In this document: piece by piece, positions 1-8,787 of the stretch | Numbering within the stretch: the stretch's first letter is position 1 | How the letters are laid out: each line of letters begins with the position of its first letter | Assembly (NCBI GenBank): GCA_964425225.1 | Contig: CAYRMD010000005.1 | Coordinates: forward strand, 35,475-99,474 | Reading direction: 5' to 3' | DNA length: 64,000 nt | Source: BPJU01 sp964425225 | Lineage (GTDB): Bacteria; Planctomycetota; Planctomycetia; Pirellulales; Pirellulaceae | Translations under genes and position numbers: made by a program | The notes under the pieces: generated by a model | Told to the model about the DNA's origin: nothing | The model's database searches: none | The model's input: only the letters and a program-made list of their open reading frames with translations

Positions 1-1647
1 GGCGATCCGGCGGGACTAGTGGAGATTTTTCAAAGGCCCGAGTCAGCCCCAGCCACGCAACGGGGTTACGAACGCTTCGTGGTTCAGATGTGTGAGCTGG
101 CCACAGAGTGGCTGAAGTCACAAAAGTTGCGCGAGTTCAGTCAGCGCCATTCGCTGTGGGCACAGGCTGACCAGTTTGCCCGCCTGGTGCACGAGTCGCT
201 GGATTTGCGCGACACTGCGTATACGATCGTCAACGAGGGGCGTCGGTTAATTGGTTGCGATCGAATAACGTTGGCCATTCGTCGCGGGCGCAAGTGTGTC
301 GTTTATGCCATCAGCGGCCAAGATACGGTCGAAAGCCGATCGAACCTTGTCGTAGCGCTTAACGAATTAACATCGAAAGTAGCCGTCATCGGCGAACCGC
401 TCTGGTATGAGGGTAGGACGGACGATCTGCCGCCTCAATTGGAGTCAGCAATCCACCGATACTGCGAAGAATCGTATGCCAAGATGATCACCGTGTTGCC
501 GTTGCGTCGACCAAAGGGCGAAGCCTTGCGCCAGTTGGAGCTTAAGCGGCACGAAGCGTCGGCGGAGAGAAACGAATCGAATCCGATCATTGGAGCCTTG
601 GTCGTCGAGCAGATCGAGACCGATGTGCCTCGGGAAGTGCTCGCGCAACGCATCGACCTCGTGTACGAACATGCCGCACGAGCTCTGTCCAACAGCCTGG
701 AACACCACAGTGTATTCTTGCTACCGGTATGGCGCGCGATCGGAAAGAGCCGGTGGTTGGTCGAAGCGCGTAATTTGCCCAAGACACTGCTGGCCATCCT
801 GATGGGACTTCTACTACTGGGTGCGCTTTTTGTTGTTCCGACCGAATTGAAGATTGGTGCTGAGGGCCAACTGGAACCGGTTACCAAGCAGTATGTGTTC
901 GTCAACGTTTCAGGAACGGTCACACGTGTATTGGTGGAAGATCAGCAACCGGTAGCGAAAGGAGACCTACTCGTTGAGACGTACAACCCTGACTTGTTCT
1001 TGGAGTTGAATCGAGTCGAAGGAGAGCGATTGACGACTCAAGAGCGATTGGTAGCTACGCGGCGCGCCTTGTCGACACGCGGCTTAACAGAAGATGAACG
1101 CACGAAGTTGGCCGGTCAAGTGGAGGAGCTAACCCAGGCACTGCGAAGTCTTGAGGAACAGATTGCCCTGCGCAAGCAACAGATCGAGCAGCTCAACATT
1201 CGCGCTCCGATCAGTGGGCGGGTTCTGTTGAGCTGGGATGTGGAGCGTACGCTCTTGAACCGGAAAGTGGAGCCGGGCCAAATCCTCATGGCCATTGCTG
1301 ATCCGACAGGCGATTGGGAACTGGAGTTGTCGGTACCGGACCGCCGGATGGGACATGTCAACCGCGCTCGTCAGGATCGCCCCGATTTGGCGGTGGATTT
1401 TGTTGTGGCAACTGATCCGCGGCACCGCCATCAGGGTCGCATCAAATACGTCGACCAAGTAACACGTGTGGATCCGCAAGCAGGTCACAACGTGATGGTT
1501 CGGGTGGACATTGACGAGGAGGCACTTCGCAGTGAGCTTCGGCCGGGAGCCAAGGTTCACGCACGCATCCACTGCGGGCCAACCAATTGGGGCTACCGGT
1601 TGTTCCACGAGGTTTTGGCATGGATCCAGACTCGGTTGCTGTTCTAG
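1..1647 (+). CDS. GAF-domain HlyD-family membrane-fusion adaptor (5' end probably outside window)
   Basis: The reading frame is open to the window edge. A GTG at 19 could start a 542-residue protein, but truncation is as likely. Counting from that GTG, residues about 55-215 look like a GAF-type sensor domain, residues 255-274 are a single membrane helix, and the rest is a HlyD-type adaptor: first lipoyl half near 293-320 (NVSGTVTRVLVEDQQPVAKG), a coiled-coil hairpin, then the second lipoyl half (RAPISGRVLL) near 395 and a beta-barrel region. Adaptors of this type link an inner-membrane pump or enzyme to the periplasm. The two downstream genes run in the same direction and also carry HlyD domains, so the three probably form one envelope complex. 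The cargo is unknown, and the GAF part suggests regulation by a small ligand (inference). Confidence 0.8.
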   Translation, partial: GDPAGLVEIFQRPESAPATQRGYERFVVQMCELATEWLKSQKLREFSQRHSLWAQADQFARLVHESLDLRDTAYTIVNEGRRLIGCDRITLAIRRGRKCVVYAISGQDTVESRSNLVVALNELTSKVAVIGEPLWYEGRTDDLPPQLESAIHRYCEESYAKMITVLPLRRPKGEALRQLELKRHEASAERNESNPIIGALVVEQIETDVPREVLAQRIDLVYEHAARALSNSLEHHSVFLLPVWRAIGKSRWLVEARNLPKTLLAILMGLLLLGALFVVPTELKIGAEGQLEPVTKQYVFVNVSGTVTRVLVEDQQPVAKGDLLVETYNPDLFLELNRVEGERLTTQERLVATRRALSTRGLTEDERTKLAGQVEELTQALRSLEEQIALRKQQIEQLNIRAPISGRVLLSWDVERTLLNRKVEPGQILMAIADPTGDWELELSVPDRRMGHVNRARQDRPDLAVDFVVATDPRHRHQGRIKYVDQVTRVDPQAGHNVMVRVDIDEEALRSELRPGAKVHARIHCGPTNWGYRLFHEVLAWIQTRLLF

Positions 1648-1706
1648 TTGGACCAGGAGCCAGTTGCGGGGCTAGGGACTGATTTAGCTGGAGACGAGGA
1701 AATACC

Positions 1707-2615
1707 ATGTTGGGTGCAATCTATGTAAGCTGTTGCGCGCCGCTGCTGCTGGCAGCGGCTCCCGATTCGCCGTCGAACGGCGCTAGCGTCCGTTTTAGTG
1801 GCCAGGTGACGTTAATCCGCCACGTCCAAGTTCCCGCACGCCAACCGGGGCTGTTGGAAAAAATACTCGTCATGGAAGGGCAAATGGTGGCTCCAGAGCA
1901 GCTTTTGGGAGAGATCGATAGCTCCGAGGCGAAGCTTCGGCTAGAAGCCGCTCGTCGCGAATACGAAGCCGCTGCCGAGCAAGCCAAGGAAGACGTCAAA
2001 GTGCAAGAAGCACGAGCTACGGCCGCAGTGGCACAGGCCGAACGGGACGATTCCTTGGCAGCTAACCGCCGGTCGCCTGGTGCTGTGCCTGAGACGCAAT
2101 TGAGGCGCGAGGAGTTGACGGCCGAACGCGCCCGTTTGCAGGTCAAAGTGGCCGAAATGGAGTTCTCCGTGGCAGGACTTACCGCCAAAGCCCAACAGGC
2201 CAAAATGCAGGTCATCGAACATGAAATCCAAACGCGCCGTATTGTGGCCCCATTTGCTGGCCTGGTGGTGGAACTTTACAAGCAGGAAGGCGAATGGGTT
2301 CAGGCAGGCGATCCGGTCTTGCGCTTGGTACAAATGGATCGCCTGTGGGTCGAAGGATATGTCGAGGCGCACGCGGCAGCACCGTATGAATTGATCGGGC
2401 AAGTGGCGAATATCCAGGTAGATCTGCCCGGCGGACGCGTCCATAATGTCCAGGCGCCGGTCAGCTACGTGGCACAAATTGTGGAAGGCAAAGATTATCG
2501 TGTCCGAATTGAAATCGATAATGTGCCCGTGTTGCAGGAAAGCGACCGCGTCTATTGGCTTCTCCAACCGGGCTTAACGGCCCATGTCAGCATTCGGTTG
2601 AACCGTAAACAATAG
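1707..2615 (+). CDS. HlyD/RND-type periplasmic adaptor subunit
   Basis: A 302-residue protein with a hydrophobic N-terminus (signal peptide or anchor, residues 1-18). A split lipoyl domain follows: residues about 40-68 (ARQPGLLEKILVMEGQMVAP) and about 178-210 (VAPFAGLVVELYKQEGEW), separated by a long Ala/Glu/Lys-rich coiled coil, then a beta-barrel segment. This is the layout of membrane-fusion proteins that bridge inner-membrane transporters to the outer envelope. It starts 59 nt after the GAF-HlyD gene and ends 18 nt before the M50 fusion gene, so it is almost certainly in the same operon. No ABC or RND pump gene is visible nearby, so the partner may be the M50 fusion protein itself. Confidence 0.85.
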   Translation: MLGAIYVSCCAPLLLAAAPDSPSNGASVRFSGQVTLIRHVQVPARQPGLLEKILVMEGQMVAPEQLLGEIDSSEAKLRLEAARREYEAAAEQAKEDVKVQEARATAAVAQAERDDSLAANRRSPGAVPETQLRREELTAERARLQVKVAEMEFSVAGLTAKAQQAKMQVIEHEIQTRRIVAPFAGLVVELYKQEGEWVQAGDPVLRLVQMDRLWVEGYVEAHAAAPYELIGQVANIQVDLPGGRVHNVQAPVSYVAQIVEGKDYRVRIEIDNVPVLQESDRVYWLLQPGLTAHVSIRLNRKQ

Positions 2616-2633
2616 AGCGAAGTTCGACTTATC

Positions 2634-4880
2634 ATGGCGACTCTGGCTGAAAGTCTAGCGAGCAGCACTTCTCGACCGTTGCCGTTACGCCTGCGGCCGG
2701 ATCTGAAGGTGCGACGCCATCGCTATCATGGCCGTGTCTATTGGGTGGTCAAGGAGCCCGTAGGCCTGAATTATTTTCGTTTTCATGAAGAGGAATTCGC
2801 GATCCTCCAAATGCTCGATGGTCACACGAGCATGGAGCAGATCAAGGAACAATTCGAAGCCCGTTTTGCTCCGCAGAAACTGCCCTACCGTGAATTGCAG
2901 CAATTTATCGGCCAGTTGCATCGCAGTGGATTGGTGATCTCCGAGGTCGCGGGTCAAGGTGCACAACTGCGTCGGCGCAGGGACGAAAAGCGGCGCAAGG
3001 AACTCTTGGCCAAACTGGCCAATATATTCGCTCTGCGATTCCGCGGCGTTGACCCCGAAAGGGTTCTACGCTGGTTGTTACCGCTGACCAGTTGGTTTTT
3101 TTCGCCGCTGGCGATCCTATGTGTCGTGTTACTAGCTGTGGCGGCTGGACTGCTGGTCCTGGTCCAATTTGACGTGTTTCGGTCGCGGTTGCCTGCTTTC
3201 CATGAGTTCTTCGGACCGCACAATTGGTTCTATCTTGCGGTGATCATGGCCGTCGTCAAGGTGTTGCATGAGTTCGGCCATGGACTGTCGTGCAAGCGGT
3301 ATGGGGGCGAGTGCCACGAGATCGGGTTGATGCTTTTGGTTTTTACGCCGTGCCTCTACTGCAATGTTTCCGACTCGTGGATGCTCCCCAACAAATGGCA
3401 ACGTGCTTTTATCGGGGCTGCCGGTATGTATGTCGAATTGTTCCTGGCATCGATCGCCACCTTTCTCTGGTGGTTCAGTGAGCCGGGGCTCTTCAACCAG
3501 ATCTGTCTGTCGGTCATGTTCGTGTGCTCGGTAAGTACTGTGGTCTTTAACGGCAACCCTCTGTTGCGATTCGACGGTTACTACATCTTGATGGATTTAT
3601 TGGAGATACCCAACCTCCGGCAAAAGTCCTCGGAAATCCTGCGGCGTTTCCTGGTAGGACTTTGCCTGGGTATTGAACAACCGGAAAGTCCTTTTTTACC
3701 GAAGCGCCATCAGTTTTTATTCGGACTTTACACCATGGCATCGGCCGTGTATCGCTGGATCGTGGTGTTCTCGATCCTGTATTTCCTGAATAAAGTGCTG
3801 GAACCCTACGGCTTAAAAATCCTCGGGCGATTGATTGCCGTAGCTGGGTTCGTCGGTTTGGTGGTACAGCCGGTGTATCAACTGGTCCGATTCTTCTATG
3901 TTCCGGGGAGGATGCACAAAGTGAAACGACATCGAGTTTGGGCAACGGCTGCCGTAGTGCTCTGTGTGGTCGGGGGCATTCTGTTTGTGCCCTTGCCGTA
4001 TGAAGTGCGCTGCGCTTTTACGATTCAGCCCTACGGAGCCGAGCCGGTGTTTGCACGCGTCGGCGGCCAATTAGTCGAGGTGTTCGTCCAGCCAGGGCAA
4101 CGTGTTAAACAGGGCGACCTCTTGGCTCGACTGGAGAATATGGAACTGCACCTTAACTTGGCACGCTTGCAAGCGGACCGGCGCCGATACGAGGCGCAGC
4201 TCACTGCCTGGGAACAGCAGCGCTTACGATTAAAAGGAATCGACACAACCGTCAGCGAACAAATTCCCCAATTAAAAGAGCTCTTGGCTACTACCGAAAC
4301 CCAGATCCGGCAAATCGAGAAACAACTCAGTTACCTTCAGGTGCGTGCACCTGTGGATGGCACTGTGATTGCGCCGGAACCGCGACCCGCAAGCAAACAA
4401 CAAGAAGGCGTATTGCCCGTCTGGAGCGGTTCGCTATTGGACCGCCGCAATCGCCTGGCTCGCATCTCCGAAACAGATCTGCTCTGCCGTATCGGTGATC
4501 CTCAAGTGGTCGTCGCCGAATTAGTCGCCGACCAGTCGGTGGTCGACCGCATTCGACCTGGTCAATCGGTACGGCTAAAGCTCTACGCCTTTCCGCACCG
4601 CGTCGTGACGGGACGAGTCGACAAGGTGGGGGAGGACAAACTCCGGACGGTACCGGCTGGATTAACGCGCGAGGGCAGCGGGGGTATTGAAACGGTGACG
4701 GATGAAACGGGGCAACCAAGACCTTTGCACCCATCGTATCCGGTGCGCGTCACTTTGGACGAAAAGCACCCGGATTTCCAAATCGGCATGGCCGGGCTGG
4801 CACGTATCAAAGTGGATTGGACCCCGTTGGCACATCGCTGGTATCGGTACTTGGCTCGTACGTTCCATTTCGAGTTGTAA
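2634..4880 (+). CDS. PqqD-like / site-2 protease (M50) / HlyD fusion protein
   Basis: A 748-residue polytopic protein made of three parts. Residues about 25-100 resemble a PqqD-like winged helix, the fold used as a peptide-recognition element in RiPP pathways. The middle is an intramembrane zinc protease of family M50: HEFGH at 212-216 gives the zinc ligands and catalytic Glu, and NPLLRFDGYY near 307-316 carries the third-ligand Asp. From about 455 to the end is a HlyD-like lipoyl/coiled-coil adaptor (GGQLVEVFVQPGQRVKQGDL, then VRAPVDGTVIAP). M50 proteases cut substrates within the membrane. Fusion to a possible peptide-binding domain and to an export adaptor suggests processing coupled to export of a peptide or protein; this is inference. 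The family call is secure, the substrate unknown. Confidence 0.88.
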   Translation: MATLAESLASSTSRPLPLRLRPDLKVRRHRYHGRVYWVVKEPVGLNYFRFHEEEFAILQMLDGHTSMEQIKEQFEARFAPQKLPYRELQQFIGQLHRSGLVISEVAGQGAQLRRRRDEKRRKELLAKLANIFALRFRGVDPERVLRWLLPLTSWFFSPLAILCVVLLAVAAGLLVLVQFDVFRSRLPAFHEFFGPHNWFYLAVIMAVVKVLHEFGHGLSCKRYGGECHEIGLMLLVFTPCLYCNVSDSWMLPNKWQRAFIGAAGMYVELFLASIATFLWWFSEPGLFNQICLSVMFVCSVSTVVFNGNPLLRFDGYYILMDLLEIPNLRQKSSEILRRFLVGLCLGIEQPESPFLPKRHQFLFGLYTMASAVYRWIVVFSILYFLNKVLEPYGLKILGRLIAVAGFVGLVVQPVYQLVRFFYVPGRMHKVKRHRVWATAAVVLCVVGGILFVPLPYEVRCAFTIQPYGAEPVFARVGGQLVEVFVQPGQRVKQGDLLARLENMELHLNLARLQADRRRYEAQLTAWEQQRLRLKGIDTTVSEQIPQLKELLATTETQIRQIEKQLSYLQVRAPVDGTVIAPEPRPASKQQEGVLPVWSGSLLDRRNRLARISETDLLCRIGDPQVVVAELVADQSVVDRIRPGQSVRLKLYAFPHRVVTGRVDKVGEDKLRTVPAGLTREGSGGIETVTDETGQPRPLHPSYPVRVTLDEKHPDFQIGMAGLARIKVDWTPLAHRWYRYLARTFHFEL

Positions 4881-5283
4881 GACAAATGCAACATCGGTTT
4901 TGATGAGGGTCCACAACCCGGGTAATACTCGGGGTTCTGTATGAATCGCGCCTGTGCTCCGTAACGCCGTTACGTTGAAATCGTTTGCATTAGACAAGCC
5001 CCATGAGATACCAGAAGTGGAGCCTGGAAGGCAGCAAGTTTCGCCTATCCGATTACGAAGAATTTACGGGTTAAATGAACCAGGAGTGCAGAATTCTTGG
5101 CGAAAAATCCGACCACCTGACATTTTCTTTCAGGGTTTTCCAGTATACTTTATCGAAACGGGGAACGGATGGCCCGCATCGAGCGTCCAAGTCGTGGGTC
5201 AGTAGCGGGCCACTGTGGGCTAGTAATCTCCCGCCGAACCAGGGCTGGGAGCTGTGTACGTAACCACGTAGAGGGAGTAGGAC
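4881..5283 (+). other. Intergenic region between M50 fusion gene and DUF3467 gene
   Basis: About 400 bp without a convincing gene. A 23-codon ORF (ATG 5003 to TAA 5074) encodes MRYQKWSLEGSKFRLSDYEEFTG, but it has no clear Shine-Dalgarno sequence. A TATACT hexamer at 5144-5149 could be the -10 box for the DUF3467 gene; the -35 box is poor. Confidence 0.4.
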
Positions 5284-5706
5284 ATGAGTGACGAAGCTCT
5301 CAAGCAACAAGAGGCCGTGAGAATGTCTGCCGGGGAGGCAGCCAAGGTGTCGGACACCCCGGTCGTGCCGCCTCGCACCGAGCAACAGCCCGCCCAGCAA
5401 CAACAGCCGGCTGTGGCCCAAGTGATGGTTGACGACAGCAATGTCATCGCCACGTATTCGAATTTCTGTCGCGTGACCGGGTCGCCGGAAGAGCTGATCA
5501 TTGACTTTGGTTTGAATCCCCAGCCGATCGGAATTCCCAAGGATCCCATTAAGGTAAGCCAGAGGGTAATCCTGAATTATTACACGGCGAAGCGGTTGTT
5601 GGCTGCTTTGCAAATGTCGGTGCAGCGCCACGAGGCAATTTTCGGTGTGTTGGAGACGGATATCAACAAGCGGCTCCGCCCCCAATTCCAAATGCCGAGC
5701 ACGTAA
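5284..5706 (+). CDS. DUF3467 domain-containing protein
   Basis: A 140-residue soluble protein. The first 50 residues are Gln/Pro/Ala-rich and look disordered. Residues about 50-135 match the DUF3467 pattern: a segment beginning YSNFCRVTGSPEELIIDFGL, then ISOLEUCINE-rich beta strands and a helix with YYTAKRLLAALQMSVQRHE. DUF3467 proteins are small and of unknown function, widespread in bacteria. The ATG at 5284 follows a GGGAGTAGGAC sequence that can serve as ribosome-binding site. It is followed by a strong intrinsic terminator and faces a convergent gene, so it is the last gene of its transcript. The 400-bp gap before it makes membership in the upstream operon doubtful. Confidence 0.85.
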   Translation: MSDEALKQQEAVRMSAGEAAKVSDTPVVPPRTEQQPAQQQQPAVAQVMVDDSNVIATYSNFCRVTGSPEELIIDFGLNPQPIGIPKDPIKVSQRVILNYYTAKRLLAALQMSVQRHEAIFGVLETDINKRLRPQFQMPST

Positions 5707-5751
5707 AACGACTTTTACCGATTCGACACCGACGTTTACCTATTAGAGTGC

Positions 5752-5799
5752 ACCACGCTCCAAATTGCGCGCAAGCGCATTTGCGAGCGTGGTTTTTTT
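5752..5799 (+). terminator. Rho-independent terminator after the DUF3467 gene
   Basis: ACCACGCTC (5752-5760) pairs with GAGCGTGGT (5785-5793). Inside it CAAA/TTTG extends the stem with a one-base bulge. Seven T residues (5793-5799) follow directly. It lies between convergent genes, and the T tract fits only plus-strand termination. Confidence 0.88.
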
Positions 5800-5830
5800 G
5801 TTGGGAGCAAGATCGAGGCTGCGGAACGTC

Positions 5831-6886
5831 TCAACCCTGAAGGATAATGACTTCGCATTGGGGTAATTTTTCGCGAAGCAATTCAATCGCTCGGCGGTCG
5901 CCTCGAAACTGATTGGCGGATATAAAAACGCGTCGTAATTTCACTAAACCGGAATGAACCAGTCCCATGAGATCCTCGCCCCCTACGGACGAACCCATCA
6001 ATAGTAATTCCTCGAGCTCGGGCACTCCGGATAAGTGATACAGCCCCGCATCAGTCACGTTGGCGCAGGTGTCGAGGAAAAGCCTTCGCAGGTGCGGCAG
6101 TTTAAGCTGGGCCAGTCCCGCATCGCTGACCGCAGCCCATGCTAACGTCAGGTCCTCCAAATGCTGCAACGTATTAAGCGCGGGCACGTGTCGGTCCTCC
6201 AAGCCCCTGGCATCGATCCAAACCATTTTGAGCGCCGCGTGATCCTTCAGCACCTGGATGCCCTCGGGCCCCAATGGCGTCCCGTGGGCGGTAAGCTTTT
6301 CAAGATGGGCCAGGGCCTTCAAGTGGGGTAGCGCAGCAAGTTGCGATTCAGGGCAATTCAACTCCAATTCCCGCAACTCGGTAAGGGATTCAATAGAGCG
6401 CAAACCTTCTCCTGTTGCCTGACGGCTATGGAAAGAAAGTTTTTTCAAACCCACCGCTGCCAGGTGCCGCAAGCCGTCTCCACGAACATGGGTATGGGCC
6501 AACAACAGTTCCTCAAGATCCCGACACTCGCGCAGCATCGAAAGTTCGTCATCGGCTACCGGCACGTGAATCAATTCTAGCTTGCGCAATTGACGAGCCG
6601 TTCCCAAAGTTTTCCAAAAGTCCGGGGCGACCGGGCTACATTCTTGGATACGCACGGAAACAACCGACCCCCAATCGCCAACCTTTTTCGTGATCCTCGA
6701 ATCGATAGAGCCTCGCTCAATAGCGACCTCGATTAAACCGTTCTCCAGTCGACTCGTTTGAACACGAGCCGGTAGAGCCGCTCCTAGCGTGTTGCTCACC
6801 GGAGCCACGTGGGCTCGACATGCCAGGACGCTTACCAACAGCCCAAGACCGGTGATTATCGGCCAAGTCCTCAAATAGCGTACCAT
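5831..6886 (-). CDS. Leucine-rich-repeat lipoprotein
   Basis: A 351-residue protein when started at the ATG at 6886 (reading MVRYLRTWPIITGLG); an in-frame ATG at 6946 would add 20 residues but would bury the signal peptide. The N-terminus ends in a lipobox-like LVSVLAC, so it is probably lipid-anchored. From about residue 85 onward it has repeated units of roughly 24 residues with the L..L.L......L pattern and recurrent 'D.GL..L' motifs, as in ribonuclease-inhibitor-type LRR proteins common in planctomycetes. Such repeats usually mediate protein binding. No enzymatic domain is seen and the partner is unknown. It stands alone on the minus strand, convergent with the DUF3467 gene. Confidence 0.78.
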   Translation of the reverse strand: MVRYLRTWPIITGLGLLVSVLACRAHVAPVSNTLGAALPARVQTSRLENGLIEVAIERGSIDSRITKKVGDWGSVVSVRIQECSPVAPDFWKTLGTARQLRKLELIHVPVADDELSMLRECRDLEELLLAHTHVRGDGLRHLAAVGLKKLSFHSRQATGEGLRSIESLTELRELELNCPESQLAALPHLKALAHLEKLTAHGTPLGPEGIQVLKDHAALKMVWIDARGLEDRHVPALNTLQHLEDLTLAWAAVSDAGLAQLKLPHLRRLFLDTCANVTDAGLYHLSGVPELEELLLMGSSVGGEDLMGLVHSGLVKLRRVFISANQFRGDRRAIELLREKLPQCEVIILQG

Positions 6887-7129
6887 GGTGTAACCTTTGA
6901 TGTTCAGCCTGGCTGCTCGTTCCGTCACCATACGCCCACGAAACACAGTATTCCCCGACGAGCGACGTGCAACCAGCCCCGGCCCTTAGTGGATTTCGGC
7001 AGGCGCTTGGACCTCGTTTTTCCGACTGCAAACTGCTAGCGGCAAACACGGCTACTCTACCCGGCAGGGCACTCAGGGGCAGAGTGGCGCTTTATTGGTA
7101 AGCCGTTCCGGGACGTGCCTGCGGCATCC

Positions 7130-7567
7130 TTATTGGGGGATTTGCGGATTACGACTTAACGCAAAATCCGCCCTATTCGTACCCGGCTTTACCTCATACT
7201 TGAAGTAGTTCGTCGGGACGGCGTTTTGACGCTCAATTTCTTCGGGAGTTGACACGTCACTTTCGCTCTCCACGTTAATCGTCACCGTTACATTGTGCGG
7301 GCCAATAACGGCGCCGGGTCGATTGTCCGACAGTAGCCTCAGTTGATAGCGTCCTTGTTCGTCGGTTCTCCCCGTAGAGGCCACAGCCTCCAGCCCCTTC
7401 GGTGGCAAAACGGGCGTAAACGTAACGACCGCATCTTTCACCGGTTGGCCGTCCAACGTGATTTGCCCTTCGACGGGAGCGAGTTTAATGCCCCGGCTAC
7501 AACCCAGAACAAACAGCGTGCAGACTATAAGAGCACCTGCGCTCCCACGACCGAGCGACATGGACAC
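7130..7567 (-). CDS. Small lipoprotein with transthyretin/carboxypeptidase-regulatory-like fold
   Basis: A 145-residue protein. Residues 13-23 form a hydrophobic signal ending in LFVLGC, a lipobox with Cys23. The rest is beta-rich: LAPVEGQITLDGQPVKDAVV is the typical first strand pair of carboxypeptidase-regulatory-like domains, and YQLRLLSDNRPGAVIGPHNV fits the later strands. Planctomycetes often encode such lipoproteins directly after DUF1559 genes. Here it begins 102 nt after the stop of the upstream DUF1559 gene on the same strand, with a hairpin in the gap. The second DUF1559 copy lacks such a partner. Function unknown. Confidence 0.8.
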   Translation of the reverse strand: MSMSLGRGSAGALIVCTLFVLGCSRGIKLAPVEGQITLDGQPVKDAVVTFTPVLPPKGLEAVASTGRTDEQGRYQLRLLSDNRPGAVIGPHNVTVTINVESESDVSTPEEIERQNAVPTNYFKYEVKPGTNRADFALSRNPQIPQ

Positions 7568-7600
7568 CTTCTCCTACGTAGGGAAACAACCTCACTCTCC

Positions 7601-7631
7601 GGTAGAGCGGCCGGGTTTCGACCGCCCTACC
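7601..7631 (-). other. Intercistronic hairpin between DUF1559 and lipoprotein genes
   Basis: GGTAG-a-GCGG and CCGC-c-CTACC form an inverted repeat around an 11-nt loop. No T tract follows on the minus strand, so it is more likely an mRNA processing or stability element than a full terminator. Confidence 0.45.
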
Positions 7632-7669
7632 GCATCACCAATTACGCTCCTGTAAACATCAACCGAGCG

Positions 7670-8689
7670 CTAATCGTTGACAAAGCGGGGTTCGTTGCCT
7701 TGGATTGTCGCCATCGACGGCAGAACGCCCATGTCAATGGGGTTGTTCTGGTTGGGACCCTCAATCCCCATGAAGACGTTTGTATTAATCGCCCGCACCG
7801 AACCATCGGCCAACGCAAACTGAATGATCTGCGGGTGGAAACTGGCAAACCCCCGTTTGCACGGGTTACTACCATCCGTACCACCGATCGCCAAGCAACG
7901 ATTATAATCGGGTATCAAGACCCGCGGTTGACCGACTGACGGGGACGACTGATTGTACGAAGTGTACGTGTAGGCCCAAAACGTACGGCGCCGGTTCCGC
8001 GTCCGAGTCATGTACTCACCTAGCAACAGCGTATTCGACGTACCATCCAGGATACTCGAAAACGATTCAGCCGAAGTTGTATTCGCCGTCCGACGCGTTA
8101 GCCCAGCGTGAGTTCCGGCTACAGCGTGGAGTACACCGCGATTCTGAATGATCCAGGTGCTGATCTGGTTCGAGTCCATCCATTGACCCCCGCGGTGGGC
8201 AGCACCGCTCACGGCCCGGTATGAACCCGGCGCATACTGCAAACCGCTGCCTGGACCTGACTCAGGCCGATCCGTGGTACGCGTGTTGATATCCGAGGGA
8301 CACAAGAAAATCTTCAGCGTCATCGTGGTAACGAAATCATTCGGTCCTGGCCGTCCCGGCGAAGCGTCATTGAACAGGTTAAAGTTGTACTGATCGGCCA
8401 CCGTTTGTTGTTCCAAGAACGGCAAAATGAACAGGGTCCAGGTTGCACCGCTCGGTGTCGAACAGCAGGGTCCTGGCGTAATGCCTCCGGGCGGAAAAAC
8501 CTTATAGGTGTCGTGATAGTTATGCACGGCCAAGGCCAATTGCTTGAGGTTGTTGCTGCATGCCATGCGTCGCGAGGCCTCACGCGCGGCTTGCACTGCC
8601 GGCAACAACAACGCCACCAGAATCCCAATGATCGCAATCACCACCAACAACTCCACTAGGGTAAACCCCCGATTTGCATGTACTCTCAT
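7670..8689 (-). CDS. DUF1559 domain-containing pseudopilin-like protein (copy 1)
   Basis: A 339-residue protein. The start at 8689 is fixed by GGAGGT seven bases upstream of the ATG; a longer frame to 8716 would ignore this site. The N-terminus MRVHANRGFTLVELLVVIAI is a type IV pilin/general-secretion prepilin signal with the G|F cleavage site and Glu5, followed by the hydrophobic helix and NNLKQLALAVHNYHD. The remainder is the DUF1559 (SBP_bac_10-like) beta-rich head that ends near the conserved H-X9-DGSVR motif (FHPQIIQFALADGSVR). Hundreds of such proteins occur per planctomycete genome; they are thought to be surface or pseudopilus components. It shares a 583-bp identical DNA segment with the second copy. 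Confidence 0.93.
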   Translation of the reverse strand: MRVHANRGFTLVELLVVIAIIGILVALLLPAVQAAREASRRMACSNNLKQLALAVHNYHDTYKVFPPGGITPGPCCSTPSGATWTLFILPFLEQQTVADQYNFNLFNDASPGRPGPNDFVTTMTLKIFLCPSDINTRTTDRPESGPGSGLQYAPGSYRAVSGAAHRGGQWMDSNQISTWIIQNRGVLHAVAGTHAGLTRRTANTTSAESFSSILDGTSNTLLLGEYMTRTRNRRRTFWAYTYTSYNQSSPSVGQPRVLIPDYNRCLAIGGTDGSNPCKRGFASFHPQIIQFALADGSVRAINTNVFMGIEGPNQNNPIDMGVLPSMATIQGNEPRFVND

Positions 8690-8759
8690 AAAATGACCTC
8701 CAAAAAAGAAAGACAAAAGACTTCAGCCGACCACCGATTGCCGGCACCGACAACCTATC

Positions 8760-8787
8760 ATTATTGCCATCTTAACGCAATTGTCAA
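8760..8787 (-). promoter_or_regulatory. Sigma70-type promoter for DUF1559 copy 1
   Basis: On the minus strand TTGACA (8782-8787) is followed after 16 bp by AATAAT (8760-8765), one mismatch from TATAAT. The -10 box lies 71 nt before the ATG at 8689. The surrounding 50 bp are AT-rich compared with the neighbourhood. Confidence 0.7.

Noticed and set aside
435..923. Long antisense frames inside real genes (also within the protease fusion, ccoN, sulfatase and acyl-CoA synthetase genes)
   Set aside because: They are shadows of well-supported coding frames on the other strand.
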